DNA of 24,770 bases from Tepidanaerobacter acetatoxydans_A (lineage in GTDB: Bacteria > Bacillota > Thermosediminibacteria > Thermosediminibacterales > Tepidanaerobacteraceae): the NCBI GenBank assembly GCA_022840405.1, contig JALHJR010000035.1, positions 1-24,770 on the forward strand, written 5' to 3'. The notes under the pieces were generated by a model that made no database searches, was not told the DNA's origin, and worked only from the letters and a program-made list of their open reading frames with translations. Positions within the stretch are counted from its first letter, which is position 1. Every line of letters begins with the position of its first letter. Below, in pieces: positions 22,618-24,770 of the stretch. A program made the translations under genes and the position numbers.

Positions 22618-24242
22618 TTAATTAAATATTACTTTCAAGAGCTTTAAAGTATCTTTTTTAACGCTGTACCAAGCATCAATATGTTGACACATCATAATGC
22701 AGTAAACACGGATGTACCACATCTTAGTAGAACGATGACGACCAGCTTCCAGTTGATAATCAACCTTTTCTCTTTTATTAGACCGTTCAATAGAAGTACG
22801 GCGTTTATAGGTAAGCTTCCACTTTTCCGATGAACGAGCAGTTTTTGGGAAAAGTCTTAGATTATCTTTAGAAAAAGTATGAAATGTACGTCCATATTTA
22901 GCAGTGGAACAGGGCTTTTTACAAGTATTCTTAGTACCTGTTGCAAGAGGACATCTCCATTTTTGACGATTTTGAGATTTATCATAGCCATTAGGTTTCA
23001 TTTCTTTGCCAGTAGGGCAGATAGGAATACCTTTAGGCGAAATTTGAATATCACTCTCAGAACTAAAATTTTTCTTAGTTCTAGGATTCAAATCAATAAA
23101 TGGCTCTATTCCTTGATGCTCTAATAATAAATAAATAGCTTCAGCATCATGAGCAGCATCAAGCAGGAATTTGTTAACTGTGCCTAAGGTGAAACGTTGT
23201 GAGAATTCAATCGAACTAGTTACAAGACTAACAGAATCATGTCTAGAAGCAGGTTGAAGTCTTGGATACAATGGTAAGTCATACTCGCTATCGCAAGCAG
23301 ATATCATGTATAGAGTGTAACCGTTGTAAAATTTCTCTCTAGAACTATCCCATCCAGAATCGCAGTCTGGCTGGGAATACAAACGAGGATGATTACACTT
23401 CGTAATACCTTGGGCATAACACTTACAAGAAGGTTTACTCCTAGGATATCTAGCAGTTTCTATGGGAGTACCATCGCCAGCAACACTAAGAGAATCAAGA
23501 TTACCAAGAAGACCTAATTTAGCAGATACATCAAGAATTTGCGACTGAAAGAACTCAAATAAGCGATCCCCTGGTAAAAGCTTTTTCTTGGAACCATAAC
23601 GAAGGAAGCGATTTATCAATTTTTCAACAATACTAGGATTTTTAGGAGCTAGTTTTTCTCCTTTTTTAGGTTTCTTCTTTTTCGTGACTTTACGTTTTCG
23701 TTTAGATTTGGGCTTAACATTATCAAAATCAAGTCCCCATAAACGAGCAAAGAAGTCATAAAAGGTTCCAACACCAGGAATATCACCAGGCTCAAAGCCA
23801 CTTAAAATGGCATAGAGAGGAACACGATATAACTCGTCCACCCATTTAGTAATCCCAATGGTTGGATTAGTAAATAGGAAAAGAAGATAAGATCTTAGCA
23901 TAGAAGCAGGATCACGAGGTAGAGGACCTTTGTCAGAATAAGTATCACTAAGCAAAGTAGTGATATAAGAAATATCAGTAATCCATAACTTGGTGATAAC
24001 AGGCCAATCCTTAGCAACAAGAGTAAGGATGCCATTAGAATAATGTTTTTTTAATTGAGTTAAAACGAAATCTTGGTAAGCTTCATGAGTAATAAAAACA
24101 GGTTTCATAAAAACACTCCCATCACAATTAGTAAGGGAAAAGGTCCCTTCAAATCGATTATTGGGGTGTTTCCAAAAAGTCAAGTGTTTTTTGGAATTTA
24201 GCAAAAAAATAATGCAGAAAAATTAAAAACAACCTGCATTTA
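22543..24242 (-). mobile_element. Insertion sequence carrying one DDE transposase (borders approximate)
   Basis: A single transposase gene fills most of the interval. The only inverted match found at the presumed ends is taaatgca (22543-22550) with tgcattta (24235-24242), which is too short to define the termini. No target duplication was recognised. The element separates the aldolase/esterase pair from the sugar-binding lipoprotein gene. Confidence 0.4.
22618..24108 (-). CDS. DDE transposase (IS1182/IS4/IS5-like)
   Basis: A 496-residue transposase. Visible DDE-type elements are VAGDGTPIETARYP (first D), FLLDAAHDAEAIYLLL (second D) and the C-terminal YKRRTSIERSNKREKVDY with the catalytic E. 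A basic stretch near residue 145 (KSKRKRKVTKKKKPKK) and several cysteine pairs (CKCYAQGITKC, CPTGK, CPLATG, CKKPC) suggest DNA and zinc binding. The frame is open from 24204, but ATG 24108 has GGGAGTG 6 nt upstream and begins MKPVFITHE, a natural start. No frameshift is seen, so it may be active. The family assignment is tentative. Confidence 0.85.
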   Translation of the reverse strand: MKPVFITHEAYQDFVLTQLKKHYSNGILTLVAKDWPVITKLWITDISYITTLLSDTYSDKGPLPRDPASMLRSYLLFLFTNPTIGITKWVDELYRVPLYAILSGFEPGDIPGVGTFYDFFARLWGLDFDNVKPKSKRKRKVTKKKKPKKGEKLAPKNPSIVEKLINRFLRYGSKKKLLPGDRLFEFFQSQILDVSAKLGLLGNLDSLSVAGDGTPIETARYPRSKPSCKCYAQGITKCNHPRLYSQPDCDSGWDSSREKFYNGYTLYMISACDSEYDLPLYPRLQPASRHDSVSLVTSSIEFSQRFTLGTVNKFLLDAAHDAEAIYLLLEHQGIEPFIDLNPRTKKNFSSESDIQISPKGIPICPTGKEMKPNGYDKSQNRQKWRCPLATGTKNTCKKPCSTAKYGRTFHTFSKDNLRLFPKTARSSEKWKLTYKRRTSIERSNKREKVDYQLEAGRHRSTKMWYIRVYCIMMCQHIDAWYSVKKDTLKLLKVIFN

Positions 24243-24245
24243 AAT

Positions 24246-24270
24246 AAAAAATCCTATTGTAAAATAGGAG
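24246..24270 (-). terminator. Reverse-strand terminator beside the insertion sequence
   Basis: Read on the reverse strand: the stem tcctatt/aatagga (24269-24263 with 24258-24252), loop TTAC, then TTTTTT. It would stop transcripts entering the transposase gene from the right. Confidence 0.6.
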
Positions 24271-24283
24271 GATGTTGAAAAAG

Positions 24284-24329
24284 GGTGCTAAGTTAAAACC
24301 TTGCACCGACAAACTCGGAGTATTCCGAG
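24284..24329 (+). promoter_or_regulatory. Two tandem hairpins in the leader of the sugar-binding protein gene
   Basis: Hairpin 1 pairs ggtgc.aag (24284-24292) with cttgcacc (24300-24307), leaving one bulged base. Hairpin 2 is ctcgga-gtat-tccgag (24314-24329), perfect. They lie 17-80 bases before the ribosome-binding site. They may stabilise or regulate the mRNA. No known riboswitch was recognised. Confidence 0.45.
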
Positions 24330-24362
24330 AGACTATTATTAATTTTAGGAGGGATTTAATTT

Positions 24363-24770
24363 ATGTTAAGGAAGCGTTTAATGGCTTTGTTGATGGTGTC
24401 GATACTTATGCTTACATTGGTTGCGGGCTGTGGTCAGAAAGCCGAAAACAAGCCTGAGTCCGAAGGGGCAAAAGGCACAGGCAAAGAGAAAGTAGAGATA
24501 TCACTTTGGCTTACACCTCAATGGAAAGGCGTTTTTGATGCCGACGAAGAAGGCGCCGATTATGACAGCTTCTTCAAGTATGCTGCAAAGAGATTTTCCG
24601 AAGAATATGAAGATTATGATGTAACAGTAGATGTACAGGTGATTGCAGGAGACCAGCGCGATGAACTGTTGAATGTTAACTTAAATGGCGGAACACCACC
24701 GGATATTTTCTACGAAAGTGTATTTGCAATGGGAGATTATGCACATAGGGGTGCATTGGTTCCCTTAAAC
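24363..24770 (+). CDS. ABC transporter extracellular sugar-binding lipoprotein, 5' part
   Basis: The first 136 codons of a family 1 solute-binding protein, cut by the window end. The N-terminus is a lipoprotein signal (MLRKR, hydrophobic core, lipobox LVAGC with C23 as the lipidated residue), then a polar linker rich in E, K and G. The mature part begins KVEISLWLTPQW and includes NGGTPPDIFYES, typical of oligosaccharide-binding proteins. ATG at 24363 has TAGGAGGG 9 nt upstream. It probably feeds the sugar used by the aldolase and esterase on the far side of the insertion sequence; the ligand is unknown. Confidence 0.88.
   Translation, partial: MLRKRLMALLMVSILMLTLVAGCGQKAENKPESEGAKGTGKEKVEISLWLTPQWKGVFDADEEGADYDSFFKYAAKRFSEEYEDYDVTVDVQVIAGDQRDELLNVNLNGGTPPDIFYESVFAMGDYAHRGALVPLN

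Noticed and set aside
24211..24240. aatgcag/ctgcatt inverted repeat as the insertion-sequence terminal repeat
   Set aside because: Both arms are at the same end, so it is a hairpin near the transposase promoter and not a pair of element ends.
24272..24457. Short forward ORF overlapping the start of the lipoprotein gene
   Set aside because: It is in another frame from the clear lipoprotein signal peptide and has no ribosome-binding site.

Overview
The window looks like a chromosomal segment of a low-GC Clostridia bacterium, probably near the Thermoanaerobacterales/Thermosediminibacterales (Tepidanaerobacter-like). The evidence is gene content, strong Shine-Dalgarno sites, frequent TTG and GTG starts, and a Firmicutes-type rpmE-prfA-prmC-ywlC-ywlE-rpiB-glyA-upp run. 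No rRNA, tRNA or CRISPR array was seen. The genus is inferred, not proven.

Layout, left to right. A dispersed repeat and a strong terminator are followed by a three-gene operon (257-2800): an HTH regulator, a protein of the group often labelled quinate 5-dehydrogenase, and a full-length homologue of cyanobacterial acyl-ACP reductase. An MFS transporter follows. Next is a MEMO-like/AMMECR1 fusion (4254-5648), which is component A of the uncharacterised AmmeMemoRadiSam system. Its radical SAM partner amrS lies 4 kb away (9560-10558). Between them are a reverse-strand HD-GYP gene broken by a frameshift, a MITE-like repeat, and proBA for proline synthesis. A second MFS gene appears to start at a non-canonical ATA codon.

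A reverse-strand MntA/HepT toxin-antitoxin pair (11993-12833) lies between two perfect 24-bp direct repeats, one at the MFS stop codon and the other carrying the -35 box of the rpmE promoter. This suggests the module was inserted there. The housekeeping run then covers ribosomal protein L31, a YqhQ-like membrane protein, release factor RF1 and its methylase PrmC, the tRNA threonylcarbamoyladenosine enzyme YwlC, a YwlE-type arginine phosphatase, RpiB, GlyA and Upp, ending at a strong terminator.

The right end is accessory. It holds an orphan ParE/RelE-like toxin ORF, a translationally coupled pair of a NanA/DapA-family aldolase and an MsAcT-like SGNH esterase, a DDE transposase on the reverse strand, and the start of an ABC-transporter sugar-binding lipoprotein that runs off the window. 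The aldolase, esterase and binding protein probably belong to one carbohydrate-use locus into which the insertion sequence landed.

The best candidates for undescribed biology are the regulator/quinate-DH-like/acyl-ACP-reductase-like operon and the split AmmeMemoRadiSam set. Smaller oddities are the ATA start, the hairpin between the amrS Shine-Dalgarno and its start codon, and the repeat-flanked toxin-antitoxin insertion.
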